Positions 1 to 6,537 of a DNA stretch of 17,756 bases are shown here, piece by piece. The notes below the pieces were generated by a model. That model was not told the DNA's origin, searched no databases, and worked only from the letters and a program-made list of their open reading frames with translations. Source of the stretch: an uncultured Eubacteriales bacterium (GTDB lineage Bacteria > Bacillota > Clostridia > Christensenellales > Borkfalkiaceae); assembly GCA_900548285.1 (NCBI GenBank), contig URKE01000043.1, positions 1-17,756 of the forward strand. Direction: 5' to 3'. Position numbers and translations under genes: made by a program. Every line of letters starts with the position of its first letter. Position 1 is the stretch's first letter.

Positions 1-2
1 CT

Positions 3-947
3 TCGGGCGAGGCTAAGCCTTTAAGAAGCCCCGGCAGACGTGAAATCGGTCACGGCGCTTTGGCAGAAAGGGCTCTCGAGCCGATGATTCCGTCCGAGGA
101 CGAATTCCCGTACGCAATCAGACTCGTATCCGAAGTTCTTTCTTCCAACGGATCGACTTCGCAGGCTTCCGTCTGCGGCTCCACGCTTGCTCTTATGGAC
201 GCCGGCGTTCCCATCAAGCGTCCCGTCGCGGGTATCGCAATGGGTCTTATCAAGGATACCGAAAGCGGCAAAATCTCCGTTCTTTCGGATATTCAGGGCT
301 TGGAGGACTTCCTCGGCGATATGGACTTCAAGGTTGCGGGTACTGTAAACGGTATCACCGCAATCCAGATGGATATTAAAATTAAAGGCATCAGCGAGGA
401 AATCCTCAGAAAGGCTATCAGGCAGGCGAACGAAGGCAGACACTTCATTCTCGGCAAGATGCTCGAGTGCATTCCCGCTCCCAAAGCCGAACTTTCCAAA
501 TACGCTCCCAAGATTATCTCGTTCAACATCGCAACGGATAAAATCAAGGACGTTATCGGCAGCGGCGGAAAGACGATTAACAAGATTATCGACGAAACCG
601 GCGTTAAGATCGACATCAACGACGACGGCAAAGTGTGCATAGCGACTTACGGCGAGGATCTTTCCATGGCGGAAAAGGCTAAGGCTATGATTATGAGCAT
701 TGCGAGAGATCCCGAAGTGGGCGATATGTTTATATCCACGGTTGTGAGAATTCTTCCCAAAGTGGGCGCGTTCTGCGAACTCGCTCCCGGAAAGGACGGA
801 ATGATTCATATTTCCAAGATGAGCGAAAAGAGAATCAATTCTGTCGACGAAGTTCTTGCTATCGGCGACACCGTTAAAGTCGAAATAATCAAAATCGGCG
901 AAAAGGGTATCGACCTTAAACTTCTTGAAAAAGTAGTCGCAGAATAA
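3..947 (+). CDS. pnp: Polyribonucleotide nucleotidyltransferase (PNPase), 3' part
   Basis: PNPase degrades mRNA 3' to 5' using phosphate, as a trimer, often in the RNA degradosome. The gene is open at the left edge and 314 codons are visible. They begin in the second RNase PH domain with the family stretch GRREIGHGALAERAL, then GSTSQASVCGSTLALMDAGV. The active-site segment SDIQGLEDFLGDMDFKVAG supplies the two catalytic aspartates known in PNPase. A KH domain follows with its GSGG loop (IKDVIGSGGKTINKI, about 557-603 in the DNA), and an S1 RNA-binding domain closes the protein (GDMFISTVVRILPKVGAF to the end). The protein stops right after S1 (LLEKVVAE), without the long acidic tail of some relatives. 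A strong terminator follows 11 bases after the stop. Identification is secure; only the N-terminal RNase PH domain and start lie outside the window. Confidence 0.97.
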   Translation, partial: SGEAKPLRSPGRREIGHGALAERALEPMIPSEDEFPYAIRLVSEVLSSNGSTSQASVCGSTLALMDAGVPIKRPVAGIAMGLIKDTESGKISVLSDIQGLEDFLGDMDFKVAGTVNGITAIQMDIKIKGISEEILRKAIRQANEGRHFILGKMLECIPAPKAELSKYAPKIISFNIATDKIKDVIGSGGKTINKIIDETGVKIDINDDGKVCIATYGEDLSMAEKAKAMIMSIARDPEVGDMFISTVVRILPKVGAFCELAPGKDGMIHISKMSEKRINSVDEVLAIGDTVKVEIIKIGEKGIDLKLLEKVVAE

Positions 948-958
948 TTGCAAAACCG

Positions 959-999
959 TCGCCGCGACTTATCCGGGATTTGTCGCGGCGATTTTTTTT
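959..999 (+). terminator. Rho-independent terminator of pnp
   Basis: A perfect 10-bp stem (TCGCCGCGAC, 959-968, pairing with 982-991) with a 13-base loop is followed directly by eight T residues (992-999). It sits just after the pnp stop and isolates pnp from uppP. Confidence 0.92.
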
Positions 1000-1054
1000 A
1001 ACTTATCGATTCGATGGCGTGTTGGAAGTTGTTGCGCGATAAAATTATAAAAGT

Positions 1055-1073
1055 CGGTCTATAAGTCGATTAA
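1055..1073 (+). repeat. Long-range direct repeat, left copy
   Basis: CGGTCTATAAGTCGATTAA. The same 19 bases, with one difference at 1058, recur at 11671-11689 across the stop codon of the serine recombinase. The last 15 bases are identical. The two copies are in the same orientation, 10.6 kb apart. Confidence 0.6.
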
Positions 1074-1095
1074 CGCGAATATATATAATTAATCG

Positions 1096-1111
1096 GATTG
1101 ATTAATCAATC
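1096..1111. promoter_or_regulatory. Perfect 16-bp palindrome upstream of uppP (possible operator)
   Basis: GATTGATTAATCAATC is its own exact reverse complement (two 8-bp arms). It lies in the 199-base gap between the pnp terminator and uppP, 7 bases after a TATAAT (1084-1089) that has no convincing -35 partner. A direct duplication follows it: CAAATCGTCAGG at 1111 and again at 1127 (period 16). Perfect dyads of this size near a -10 box are typical of repressor sites, but no regulator can be named. The rest of the gap is AT-rich and holds nothing else recognisable apart from the repeat copy at 1055-1073. Confidence 0.4.
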
Positions 1112-1198
1112 AAATCGTCAGGGTTTCAAATCGTCAGGATTTTAAATCGGGGCGAAATAATAAGCGGCGTAATAAACGGGAACGAAAAGGACGGAATA

Positions 1199-2089
1199 AT
1201 GCGTATTGTCGACGTTGTTTTGATTTCAATAATCGGTATAATCGAAGGCGTAACCGAATGGTTGCCGATATCGAGTACCGGGCATATGATGATTTTCGAG
1301 CATTTCTTTGCGGGGGCGTTCACCGAAGGGTTTTTCACGGGCGACTTCAAAAATATGTTCGAATATCTTATTCAACTCGGCGCGATATTGGCGGTAGTCG
1401 TCGTTTTCTGGAAGAGAGTTTTCCCGTTTACGCTTGAAAAACGCGAAAAAATCGGCGAAAACGGGCAGACGCTGACGAGAAACGTCCTTGCGGGCAAGTC
1501 CGAAGTGTGGCAAACCTGGCTCAAAGTTCTCGTTGCGTGTATTCCGGCGGTCGTCGCGGTCGTTGCGGATAAGTTATTCGATAATCTCGGCGAAACGGGG
1601 AAAATCATTGTGGTAGGGGCGATGCTCGCGCTTTACGGCGTTGCGTTCATCGTCGTCGAAAGATTGCATAAAAACAAAGAGCCGAAAACGAATACGGTCG
1701 GCGAGATAACCCTTAAACAAGCGTTTTTAATAGGTTGTTTTCAGGTTCTCGCGGCAGTGCCCGGAACTTCGCGTTCGGGAGTTACGATAATCGGCGCGTT
1801 GATTTTAGGGCTTTCGAGAACGGCAGCGGCGGAATTCACCTTCTTCCTTGCCATTCCCACGATGATCGGCGCAAGCGGATATAAAATTCTGAAATTTATC
1901 CTCGGGGGCGGAGCAATCACCGTTCCGCAGATTTCCGCAATCGCGCTCGGAATGGTTATCGCGTTCGTCGTTTCGCTTTTTGTTATCAGATTCCTGACGG
2001 GATTCGTTAAAAAACACGATTTTGAGCCGTTCGGCTGGTACAGAATTGTTCTCGGCATACTCGTTATTGTTTTGTGCCTTGCGTTCTGA
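1199..2089 (+). CDS. uppP: Undecaprenyl-diphosphate phosphatase (BacA/UppP family)
   Basis: This integral membrane phosphatase converts undecaprenyl-PP to undecaprenyl-P, recycling the lipid carrier for peptidoglycan and wall polymers and giving intrinsic bacitracin resistance. The protein is 296 aa, slightly longer than usual. Both signature regions are present: EGVTEWLPISSTGHM near the N-terminus (residues 16-30), which carries the catalytic glutamates, and PGTSRSG (188-194), the second active-site loop. About eight hydrophobic helices are visible. The ATG at 1199 has an AAAGGA-type Shine-Dalgarno (about 1186-1191). The stop codon lies inside the first unit of a 37-bp tandem array, so the last codons (CLAF-stop) are the seed of that repeat. 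It appears monocistronic between the pnp terminator and the array. Confidence 0.96.
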   Translation: MRIVDVVLISIIGIIEGVTEWLPISSTGHMMIFEHFFAGAFTEGFFTGDFKNMFEYLIQLGAILAVVVVFWKRVFPFTLEKREKIGENGQTLTRNVLAGKSEVWQTWLKVLVACIPAVVAVVADKLFDNLGETGKIIVVGAMLALYGVAFIVVERLHKNKEPKTNTVGEITLKQAFLIGCFQVLAAVPGTSRSGVTIIGALILGLSRTAAAEFTFFLAIPTMIGASGYKILKFILGGGAITVPQISAIALGMVIAFVVSLFVIRFLTGFVKKHDFEPFGWYRIVLGILVIVLCLAF

Positions 2090-2239
2090 CGTCCGGCAGA
2101 AAACGGTTTCGCGCCTTGCGTTCCGAAGTCCGGCAGAAAACGGTTTCGCGTCTTGCGTTCTGACGTCCGGCTGAAAACGGTTTCGCGTCTTGCGTTCCGA
2201 CGTCCGGCAGAAAACGGTTTCGTATCTTGCGTTCCGACA
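2078..2239. repeat. 37-bp tandem array growing out of the uppP 3' end
   Basis: Four full units start at 2078, 2115, 2152 and 2189, each exactly 37 bp, and a partial fifth starts at 2226. The core is CTTGCGTTCYGACGTCCGGC followed by AGAAAACGGTTTCGCG, with one to three substitutions per copy. Unit 1 includes the last four sense codons and the stop of uppP. The period is not a multiple of three, so the array is not coding. There is no spacer/repeat structure, so it is not CRISPR. The half-dyad AAAACGGTTT sits in each unit. Possible roles are none, an RNA-decay or termination region, or protein binding. Confidence 0.9.
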
Positions 2240-2257
2240 AACGGTCAACGATTCGGC

Positions 2258-2290
2258 TTCGCGTATCAATAATTTTCGCGTATCAATAAT
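2258..2290. repeat. 17-bp-period direct duplication upstream of the MATE gene
   Basis: TTCGCGTATCAATAAT occurs at 2258-2273 and again, identically, at 2275-2290. It lies about 50 bases before the MATE start, where a promoter or operator would be expected, and each copy contains an AT-rich segment that could serve as a -10 box. No convincing -35 was found. It is separate from the 37-bp array just before it. Confidence 0.65.
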
Positions 2291-2342
2291 AGCAAAGGGG
2301 AAATAGGAGTAAAAAAGTAAAAGTAAAAGTCGGGTTTTACTT

Positions 2343-3800
2343 ATGAAGAAAAACTTTGAAATGAATATGTGCGAGGGCAAAATATTCGGGAAACTGATAG
2401 TTTATGCCCTTCCGTTGGTTCTGACGAACGTTCTTCAGCTTCTGTTCAACGCCGCCGACGTCGCGGTGCTCGGAATTTTCGTCAGCGACGACGCCGTTGC
2501 GGCGGTCGGAGCGACGGGCGCGCTGATAAATCTTATAATCGGGTTATTCGTCGGGTTGTCCGTCGGCGCGAACGTACTTGTCGCGCGGTTTTCGGGCGAG
2601 AAAAACGTCGATTCGGCGCATAAAACGGTCGGCACATCGGTTATCGTCAGCCTGATTACGGGCGTTATTCTTGCTTTTATCGGATATTTCTTTGCAGGAA
2701 CGTTTCTGGAGTGGACTAATTGCGATCCGGACGTTCTCGGTATGGCTACGAAATATCTGAAGATATACTTTATCGGCATGCCGATAATGATGCTTTACAA
2801 CTTCTGCGCGTCCATTTTAAGGGCAGTCGGCGACACTATGCGTCCGTTGATTTTCCTTATCATCGGCGGCGTTGTCAATATCGGGCTTAATATTTTTTTC
2901 ATTCTCGTTCTCGATAAAACGGTGGAAGGCGTTGCTATTGCAACGGTCGTTTCGCAGGGTATATCGGCGGTTTTGTCGATCGTCGTCCTTTTAAAGGGTA
3001 AAGGCTACGCAAAACTCGATATGAAGAAGTTTAAAATATATATGCCCGAACTGAAAGAGATGATCAGAATCGGCTTGCCCGCCGGCTTGCAGGGGTGCGT
3101 GTTTTCTATCTCGAACGTTCTCATTCAGTCCACGATCAACACGTTTTCAAAAACGTATATGACGGCGAACACGGTCGCGGGGCAGTTCGACGGATTTATT
3201 TATAACGCCATGAACGCGGTCGCGCTCTCGTGTCTTGCGTTCGTCAGTCAGAATTACGGCGCGAGGAAATTCGACAGAATAAGAACGGTCGTCAGGCAAT
3301 CCGTTCTGCTCGTAACGGTGATAGGTCTTGCGATAGGCGGCGGAATAATTTTGTTTTCGGCGCAACTTTGCGGGCTTATAACCGACGACGCGGAAATAAT
3401 AAGAATCGCTCAGAACAGACTGTATATTCTCGCGTCAACGTATTTCACGTGCGGCATAATGGACGTTTTAAGTAATTTTATGCGCGGACTGGGAAAATCG
3501 ACCACGGCGATGATAGTCAGCCTTTCGGGCAGTTGTCTGTTCAGAATAATATGGCTCAAAACGGTGTATCTGTTAAATCCGACGATCGAAATGGTTTACG
3601 TCGTTTATCCGATAAGTTGGGTGCTGACGATAGGCGTTTATATGATAATGTATTTCCCCACGCTTAACCGCGCGAAGAGAGAAATCGCCAAAGCGGAAGC
3701 CGGGAATAAAGATACCGAAAAGACGGAACTTGAAAACAAAGAAATCGAGAACAGGGAACTCGAGGAGGCGGACGCGGTCGCGGAAGCGGAAAAATGTTAA
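2343..3800 (+). CDS. MATE family efflux transporter
   Basis: This is a multidrug and toxin extrusion (MATE/NorM-DinF type) cation antiporter of the inner membrane. The 485 aa fit the family plus a tail. The N-terminus has the family pattern GKLIVYALPLVLTNVLQLLF-N-AADVAVLG, followed by about twelve hydrophobic helices; GLPAGLQG in the middle begins the second six-helix half. The last roughly 42 residues, from RAKREIAKAEAG, form a hydrophilic, highly charged Lys/Glu tail (KTELENKEIENRELEEAD) that is not part of the transporter core. The ATG at 2343 has no good Shine-Dalgarno directly upstream; the nearest purine run (GGAGT) is about 30 bases away, and ATG 2361 is a possible alternative. The lipid kinase gene follows after 42 bases without a terminator, so the two may be cotranscribed. 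The substrate cannot be predicted. Confidence 0.93.
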   Translation: MKKNFEMNMCEGKIFGKLIVYALPLVLTNVLQLLFNAADVAVLGIFVSDDAVAAVGATGALINLIIGLFVGLSVGANVLVARFSGEKNVDSAHKTVGTSVIVSLITGVILAFIGYFFAGTFLEWTNCDPDVLGMATKYLKIYFIGMPIMMLYNFCASILRAVGDTMRPLIFLIIGGVVNIGLNIFFILVLDKTVEGVAIATVVSQGISAVLSIVVLLKGKGYAKLDMKKFKIYMPELKEMIRIGLPAGLQGCVFSISNVLIQSTINTFSKTYMTANTVAGQFDGFIYNAMNAVALSCLAFVSQNYGARKFDRIRTVVRQSVLLVTVIGLAIGGGIILFSAQLCGLITDDAEIIRIAQNRLYILASTYFTCGIMDVLSNFMRGLGKSTTAMIVSLSGSCLFRIIWLKTVYLLNPTIEMVYVVYPISWVLTIGVYMIMYFPTLNRAKREIAKAEAGNKDTEKTELENKEIENRELEEADAVAEAEKC

Positions 3801-3842
3801 AAATTTGCGTAAAACGCAAAGCAAATACTTAAGAGGTTACAA

Positions 3843-4730
3843 ATGAAATATCACGTTTTATACAATCCTAAAGCGGGAAACGGAACGGGCGAAACCGAAA
3901 CCAAAAACGTCGAAAAATATCTTGCGGGCGAAGAGATCGTCTATTACGATCTTACGCAGAACGACACCGCGGGACTTATCGCCGGATTTCCCTTGTGCGA
4001 CAAAATAGTCGTTTCCGGCGGCGACGGAACGCTTAATCGGTTCATAAACGATACCGCGGATATGGAAATTACGCACGACGTTTATTACTTTGCGACGGGT
4101 AGCGGAAACGACTTTATCCACGATATCGGCGGCAACAAGGACGACGCTCCCGTGCTTATCAACGAGTACATAAAAGATTTACCCGAAGTAACGGTGAACG
4201 GCAAAACTTATAAATTCCTTAACGGGGTAGGGTACGGAATCGACGGTTACTGCTGTGAAATCGGCGATAAACTTCGCGAAAAATCGGATAAACCCGTCAA
4301 TTACGCGGGCATTGCGATAAAGGGTTTGCTTTTTCATTTCAAACCGAGAAACGCGGAAATCGAGGTTGACGGAAAAAAATACTTTTTCAAAAAAGTATGG
4401 CTCGCGCCCACCATGCACGGCAGATTTTACGGCGGCGGAATGAATATCACCCCCACTCAGGACAGACTTAAATGCGAAACGGAAACCTGCGGCGTGCTTC
4501 ACGGCTCCGGCAAACTCAAAACGCTCATGGTTTTCCCGTCCATTTTCAAGGGCGAACACGTCAAACACACGGAAATGTTCGCGCCTCTTTGCGGAAACAG
4601 AATAACCGTTAAATTCGATAAGCCCACGGCCGTGCAGATCGACGGCGAAACCATTCTCGGCGTAACCGAATATTCGATAGCGTCGAGGGCGGTCGTTAAA
4701 GCGGCTAAGGCCGAGAGCGACGTCGGTTGA
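3843..4730 (+). CDS. Diacylglycerol-kinase-type lipid kinase (DagK/YegS/LCB5 family)
   Basis: A soluble or membrane-associated ATP-dependent kinase that phosphorylates a lipid alcohol such as diacylglycerol, feeding phosphatidate back into phospholipid synthesis; a polyprenol substrate is also possible. The protein is 295 aa, the usual length. Family motifs: YNPKAGNGTG (7-16), SGGDGTLN (58-65, the nucleotide-binding signature), FATGSGNDF (83-91), NGVGYGIDGYCCEI, FYGGGMNITP and AVQIDGE near the C-terminus. AAGAGG precedes the ATG at good spacing. It probably shares a transcript with the MATE gene, separated only by a small hairpin (3804-3820, 7-bp stem, no T-run). The exact lipid substrate is not readable from sequence. 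Confidence 0.92.
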   Translation: MKYHVLYNPKAGNGTGETETKNVEKYLAGEEIVYYDLTQNDTAGLIAGFPLCDKIVVSGGDGTLNRFINDTADMEITHDVYYFATGSGNDFIHDIGGNKDDAPVLINEYIKDLPEVTVNGKTYKFLNGVGYGIDGYCCEIGDKLREKSDKPVNYAGIAIKGLLFHFKPRNAEIEVDGKKYFFKKVWLAPTMHGRFYGGGMNITPTQDRLKCETETCGVLHGSGKLKTLMVFPSIFKGEHVKHTEMFAPLCGNRITVKFDKPTAVQIDGETILGVTEYSIASRAVVKAAKAESDVG

Positions 4731-4757
4731 TTGTCTTAAATTTTGCGACGAAAATAC

Positions 4758-4801
4758 CGGTTTTTGCTCAAAATCAGATGAGCGACATAAAGCAAAACCC
4801 G
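4758..4801. other. Imperfect inverted repeat in the gap after the lipid kinase
   Basis: CGGTTTTTGCT (4758-4768) pairs with AGCAAAACCCG (4791-4801) with one mismatch around a 22-base loop. An alternative inner pairing, GCTC (4766-4769) with GAGC (4780-4783), excludes part of it. No T-run follows on the plus strand, so it is a poor terminator there. The rest of the 187-base gap is AT-rich up to the promoter at 4860. Confidence 0.35.
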
Positions 4802-4859
4802 AAAATAAGGCGAAAGTTGAGATTTTTGTTAAATTTTTCAAAATAATTGGCAAAACCCC

Positions 4860-4888
4860 TTGAAAAAATTCGGGTTATGGTTTAGAAT
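4860..4888 (+). promoter_or_regulatory. Sigma-A promoter of the small P-loop gene
   Basis: -35 TTGAAA (4860-4865), 17-base spacer, -10 TAGAAT (4883-4888). Both boxes match consensus at 5 of 6 bases. Initiation would fall near 4895, giving a short leader that carries the GGAGG site (4905-4909), 8 bases before the ATG at 4918. Confidence 0.75.
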
Positions 4889-4917
4889 ATAATAAAGAAA
4901 AAACGGAGGAACGTTTT

Positions 4918-5316
4918 ATGATAAAACTTATTTACGGCCCGAAAGGCTTTGGCAAAACTAAAATCATAATGGACGATATCAACGCCGCCGCGGAAAAAGC
5001 GAAAGGCAACGTCGTTTTTATAACCGACAAATCTATTTGTTCGGTATCGATAAACATTAACGTAAGATGCGTATACACCGACGAATACGGAATTTCTTCC
5101 GTTGAAGCGTTAAAGGGCTTCATTATGGGGCTTGTGGCGGGCAACAGCGATATCGAAGCGATTTTCATCGACGGTATCTTAAGAATCGCCGATTGCAAAC
5201 TCGGCGACCTTGAAGATCTTTTCACGGCGATCAAAAAGGTCGAAGGCGTTAAGTTTGAAATGACTGTCAGCGCGGGAAAAGCAGACCTTCCAAAGTTTAT
5301 GCTCGAATACGTATAA
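4918..5316 (+). CDS. Small P-loop NTPase-like protein, function unknown
   Basis: A 132-aa cytoplasmic protein. It opens with a textbook Walker A loop, GPKGFGKT (residues 7-14), followed by an alpha helix. A Walker B-like strand appears at EAIFIDG (80-86). The protein is therefore likely to bind ATP or GTP, but it is much shorter than most P-loop enzymes and no accessory domain is recognisable. Related short ATP-binding proteins in Clostridia are sometimes labelled PilT-like, an assignment the sequence does not justify here. It stands alone, with its own promoter (4860-4888), an excellent GGAGG ribosome binding site and its own terminator, implying independent and probably strong expression. 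Coding status is well supported by motif, signals and codon style. Confidence 0.82.
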   Translation: MIKLIYGPKGFGKTKIIMDDINAAAEKAKGNVVFITDKSICSVSININVRCVYTDEYGISSVEALKGFIMGLVAGNSDIEAIFIDGILRIADCKLGDLEDLFTAIKKVEGVKFEMTVSAGKADLPKFMLEYV

Positions 5317-5338
5317 GAAAAAGTCAAAATAAAAACGG

Positions 5339-5371
5339 GGCGGATTTCCGTAAAAGATATCCGCCTTTTTT
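5339..5371 (+). terminator. Rho-independent terminator of the P-loop gene
   Basis: A 7-bp stem, GGCGGAT (5339-5345) with ATCCGCC (5359-5365), has a 13-base loop and runs directly into six T residues (5366-5371). Confidence 0.85.
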
Positions 5372-5376
5372 ATTGT

Positions 5377-5405
5377 TTGACAAACCGACGGAATTAATAT
5401 ATAAT
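5377..5405 (+). promoter_or_regulatory. Perfect-consensus sigma-A promoter
   Basis: -35 TTGACA (5377-5382), 17-base spacer, -10 TATAAT (5400-5405): every base matches consensus. It starts 6 bases after the T-run of the preceding terminator and drives the two-TM membrane protein gene at 5435. Initiation near 5412 leaves a leader of roughly 20 bases, with AAAGGAAAG as ribosome binding site. Confidence 0.88.
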
Positions 5406-5434
5406 AGTTTAAAACACATTAAAAGGAAAGAATT

Positions 5435-6166
5435 ATGAAGCAGAAAAAAACGCCGGCAACTTCGGAAGAAGTGAAATCCGAAGAAGTGAAAGAAGAACAG
5501 CAGAGCGTAAAAATTTATCCGGACATCGATTTTAACAGAAAAGAACGTCGTAAATCGCTTATTTACGGCGCGCTTCTGGTTATTCTTATGGGCGGAATGG
5601 GCGCGAGCATTTTCATTCAGGGGCTGAACAACCCCGAATCGAGTACCGTCGGTTATCTTATGGGCGCGATAATGCTTATTTTCGTCGTGATATTTTTATC
5701 GATGATTCCGTCGTCGTTCAAGCAGTATCCCGTCGACGGCAAGCCGATTATCGAGATTACGCCCAAAGCGATAACGATCAACGGCGAAGCCAAGAAGATT
5801 TCGGATATACTCGAAGTTCGGCTCACGATAACCCTCGCACCCGTCGGCAACAAAGAGGAGAACGAAAAATACGTCGATTCCCTTCTCGATAAAGAACCCG
5901 AAAAGCATATGACGGGCAACGTTGATTTCGCGGTGAAGGCAATCGGCAAAAAGGGCGAAACCACCAAAACGCTTTTCACGACGGTCGCCGATTCTTACGA
6001 AGCCCTCGTCGCCCTTTATCAGGCGGGCGTCAAGCATTACAGCATCGTGTATTCGCTCAAAAAAATATCGAAAACTTCGCGTTACAATCTCGGCGAAGCC
6101 GTTACGGAAGATGGTGTAAAACTCTCCGAACTTTCCAAAAAAGACAGAATGAAACAGTTGTTCTGA
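5435..6166 (+). CDS. Two-TM membrane protein of unknown function
   Basis: 243 aa; family not recognised. The N-terminus (1-40) is hydrophilic, with a short duplicated acidic/lysine stretch (EEVKSEEVKEEQ) and a basic RKERRK before the membrane. TM1 spans about 41-62 and TM2 about 72-91. The remaining 150 residues are soluble, with a strand-rich start (KPIIEITPKAITINGEAKKI) reminiscent of bacterial PH-like domains that follow a TM hairpin. That resemblance is only by feel. By the positive-inside rule both ends should be cytoplasmic. The gene is monocistronic, bounded by a perfect-consensus promoter and a strong terminator, so it is probably expressed at a high level. Confidence 0.85.
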   Translation: MKQKKTPATSEEVKSEEVKEEQQSVKIYPDIDFNRKERRKSLIYGALLVILMGGMGASIFIQGLNNPESSTVGYLMGAIMLIFVVIFLSMIPSSFKQYPVDGKPIIEITPKAITINGEAKKISDILEVRLTITLAPVGNKEENEKYVDSLLDKEPEKHMTGNVDFAVKAIGKKGETTKTLFTTVADSYEALVALYQAGVKHYSIVYSLKKISKTSRYNLGEAVTEDGVKLSELSKKDRMKQLF

Positions 6167-6186
6167 AAAATTTATCGAAAATATTG

Positions 6187-6212
6187 AAAAGCGGCTTAAA
6201 ACGCCGCTTTTT
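6187..6212 (+). terminator. Rho-independent terminator of the two-TM protein gene
   Basis: AAAAGCGGC (6187-6195) pairs with GCCGCTTTT (6203-6211) around a 7-base loop, with the closing T's forming the tract. Confidence 0.88.
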
Positions 6213-6214
6213 AT

Positions 6215-6243
6215 TTGACTTTTTTTGCGCGCGGCGGTATAAT
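6215..6243 (+). promoter_or_regulatory. Sigma-A promoter of the AbrB-like/methionine gamma-lyase family operon
   Basis: -35 TTGACT (6215-6220), 17-base spacer, -10 TATAAT (6238-6243). The presumed start region just downstream (6251-6270) carries two closely spaced near-copies of TATGAA(T/A)AGT, which could be an operator for the small DNA-binding protein encoded next. Confidence 0.85.
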
Positions 6244-6297
6244 CGACGGGTATGAATAGTATGAAAAGTATAACAACATCAACGCGGGGTGACGGTT

Positions 6298-6537
6298 ATG
6301 CCTAAAGGTAAGCAGATTCTTGCGAAAAACGCGGAAAAAAGAGTTTTCGGCACGGCAAAAGTAGGCGAAAAGGGGCAGATAGTTATCCCTAAGGAAGCGA
6401 GAGAGGCTTTCGGTATAGAATCGGGCGACACAATGCTGATTTTCGGTGACGTTACGTGCGGAATAGTAATCACAAAACTCGACGTTCTGAATAAAACGGC
6501 GGAAGAAATAATCGAGAGGATAAAAGATCGGAAATGA
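6298..6537 (+). CDS. AbrB/MazE/SpoVT-type small DNA-binding protein
   Basis: A 79-aa swapped-hairpin AbrB-family transcription factor, expected to bind DNA as a dimer. The fold signature is VGEKGQIVIPKEAREAFGIESGDTMLIFGD, a close match to the family pattern (G-Q-I-V-I-P-K, then a helix, then GD). The ATG at 6298 is preferred over the in-frame GTG at 6289 because GGGGTGA (6286-6292) is an anti-SD match 5 bases before it and covers the GTG. The C-terminal helix KTAEEIIERIKDRK could mediate oligomerisation. Its stop overlaps the next gene's start (ATGA, 6534-6537), so the two are translationally coupled. No toxin gene of MazF type is adjacent, so an antitoxin role is unlikely; a local autoregulator of the operon is the better guess. 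Confidence 0.9.
   Translation: MPKGKQILAKNAEKRVFGTAKVGEKGQIVIPKEAREAFGIESGDTMLIFGDVTCGIVITKLDVLNKTAEEIIERIKDRK

Noticed and set aside
21..953. A 310-aa open frame on the minus strand covering the whole pnp segment
   Set aside because: The plus strand encodes unmistakable PNPase domains over the same span; the minus frame has no recognisable motif and arises from the codon bias of pnp.
2078..2239. CRISPR array
   Set aside because: Units are contiguous with no variable spacers, and no cas genes are present; the same applies to the array at 12748-12919.
1805..2380. A 191-aa minus-strand frame through the uppP end and the 37-bp array
   Set aside because: It is antisense to uppP and to the repeats; the 37-bp period shifts frame each unit, and no family is recognisable.
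4179..4853. A 224-aa minus-strand frame opposite the lipid kinase
   Set aside because: Antisense to clear DagK-family motifs, without its own promoter or family match.
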